Below, piece by piece: positions 12,729-12,989 of a stretch of 12,989 nt of DNA. A program made the position numbers and the translations under genes. Source of the DNA: Dehalococcoidia bacterium UBA1123 (GTDB lineage: Bacteria; Chloroflexota; Dehalococcoidia; Lucifugimonadales; UBA1123); the NCBI GenBank assembly GCA_002313895.1, contig DCAW01000021.1, positions 12,184 through 25,172 of the forward strand, given 5' to 3'. Numbering within the stretch: the stretch's first letter is position 1; the number at the start of each line of letters is the position of its first letter. The notes under the pieces are model-generated. The model was not told the DNA's origin. It saw nothing but the letters and a program-made list of their open reading frames with translations, and ran no database searches.

Positions 12729-12931
12729 AATATCAATACCCTCCTGAGGGAATATCATCCGGACTATGTTTAGTATATGTCTAAAACTACACATAATGTT
12801 GTGCATGACGTTGGTGTTTCGACAATATGTTGGAGGGAATTTTTCGAGACGTCAGGTTTTCAGGTAGTCAGGATCCAGGGTATTTGCATGAGGGGCCTGG
12901 GCATCTGTGGTCCAACTGTTGTTCTACTATC
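12729..12931. other. Intergenic region without a supported gene
   Basis: An open frame from ATG 12777 to the window end has no ribosome binding site and runs through a REP-like element, so it is not called. The short inverted repeat CCCTC-CT-GAGGG lies at about 12740-12751. TCAGG recurs every 8 bases at 12852, 12860 and 12868, a possible degenerate relative of the heptad arrays. Confidence 0.35.
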
Positions 12932-12987
12932 GACCAGATACTTCGTTTGCGGACTCAGCATGGACATGACCCACGCACCTGACCCCT
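12932..12987 (+). repeat. REP-like intergenic element, copy 2
   Basis: Starts GACCAGATACTTCGTTT, continues CTCAGCATGGACAT and ends CCTGACCCCT at 12978-12987. Fifteen of the first 17 bases match copy 1 at 10218. The start-to-tail distance is 46 bases here and 49 there, so the two copies share both ends, and the shared tail CCTGACCCCT probably marks one boundary of the element. Confidence 0.6.
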
Positions 12988-12989
12988 GA

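Noticed and set aside
12777..12989. Plus-strand open frame of 70 codons from ATG 12777 to the window end
   Set aside because: No ribosome binding site, composition unlike a protein, and it runs through the second REP-like element.

Overview
The window is about 13 kb of bacterial chromosome with moderately high G+C. The DnaE2/ImuB mutagenesis genes, the DUF6504-like protein, the CDP-inositol-type operon and several start codons other than ATG suggest a Chloroflexota-like organism (SAR202/Dehalococcoidia type). This is inferred from gene content only; no 16S or other marker lies in the window.

Layout. Positions 164-2291 (+) hold a tight three-gene operon with overlapping reading frames: a sugar/polyol-phosphate nucleotidyltransferase resembling CTP:inositol-1-phosphate cytidylyltransferase, a PhnP-type metallo-beta-lactamase-fold phosphodiesterase, and a CDP-alcohol phosphotransferase. 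Together they read as a pathway that activates a phosphorylated polyol with CTP and transfers it to an acceptor alcohol at the membrane. Positions 2326-5572 are a gene graveyard with a few live genes. It holds an aquaporin-family (MIP) remnant joined to a cupin C-terminal remnant, a strong hairpin, a small YHS-type metal-binding protein (-), a C-terminal fragment of a P-II regulator (-), an intact EamA transporter (-) and a 49-residue single-span membrane microprotein (-) with an excellent ribosome binding site.

Positions 5573-12463 (all -) form a dispersed translesion-synthesis region. In transcription order it holds imuB (catalytically dead Y-family protein with a beta-clamp motif), a DUF6504-like small protein that may be a frameshifted C-terminal domain of imuB, a decayed AbiU2/HEPN-type gene, a flavin amine oxidase, and dnaE2 (imuC, error-prone polymerase III alpha), which starts 2 nt after the oxidase stop codon. 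imuA is not present in the window. A perfect 14-bp palindrome of the GAAC-N4-GTTC type, the classical Gram-positive LexA operator form, lies about 250 bp upstream of imuB and could place the region under SOS control.

Intergenic DNA carries two families of small repeats: arrays of heptads ending in TCAGC at gene edges, and two copies of a REP-like element of about 58 bp (10218-10276 and 12932-12987). Three reading-frame breaks (in the MIP remnant, the AbiU2-like gene and at the imuB/DUF6504 junction) all fall at runs of 4-5 G/C and each is repaired by one added base. Two of these loci carry further independent damage, so decay is real there. The third could be a natural frameshift, a split gene or a sequencing error.
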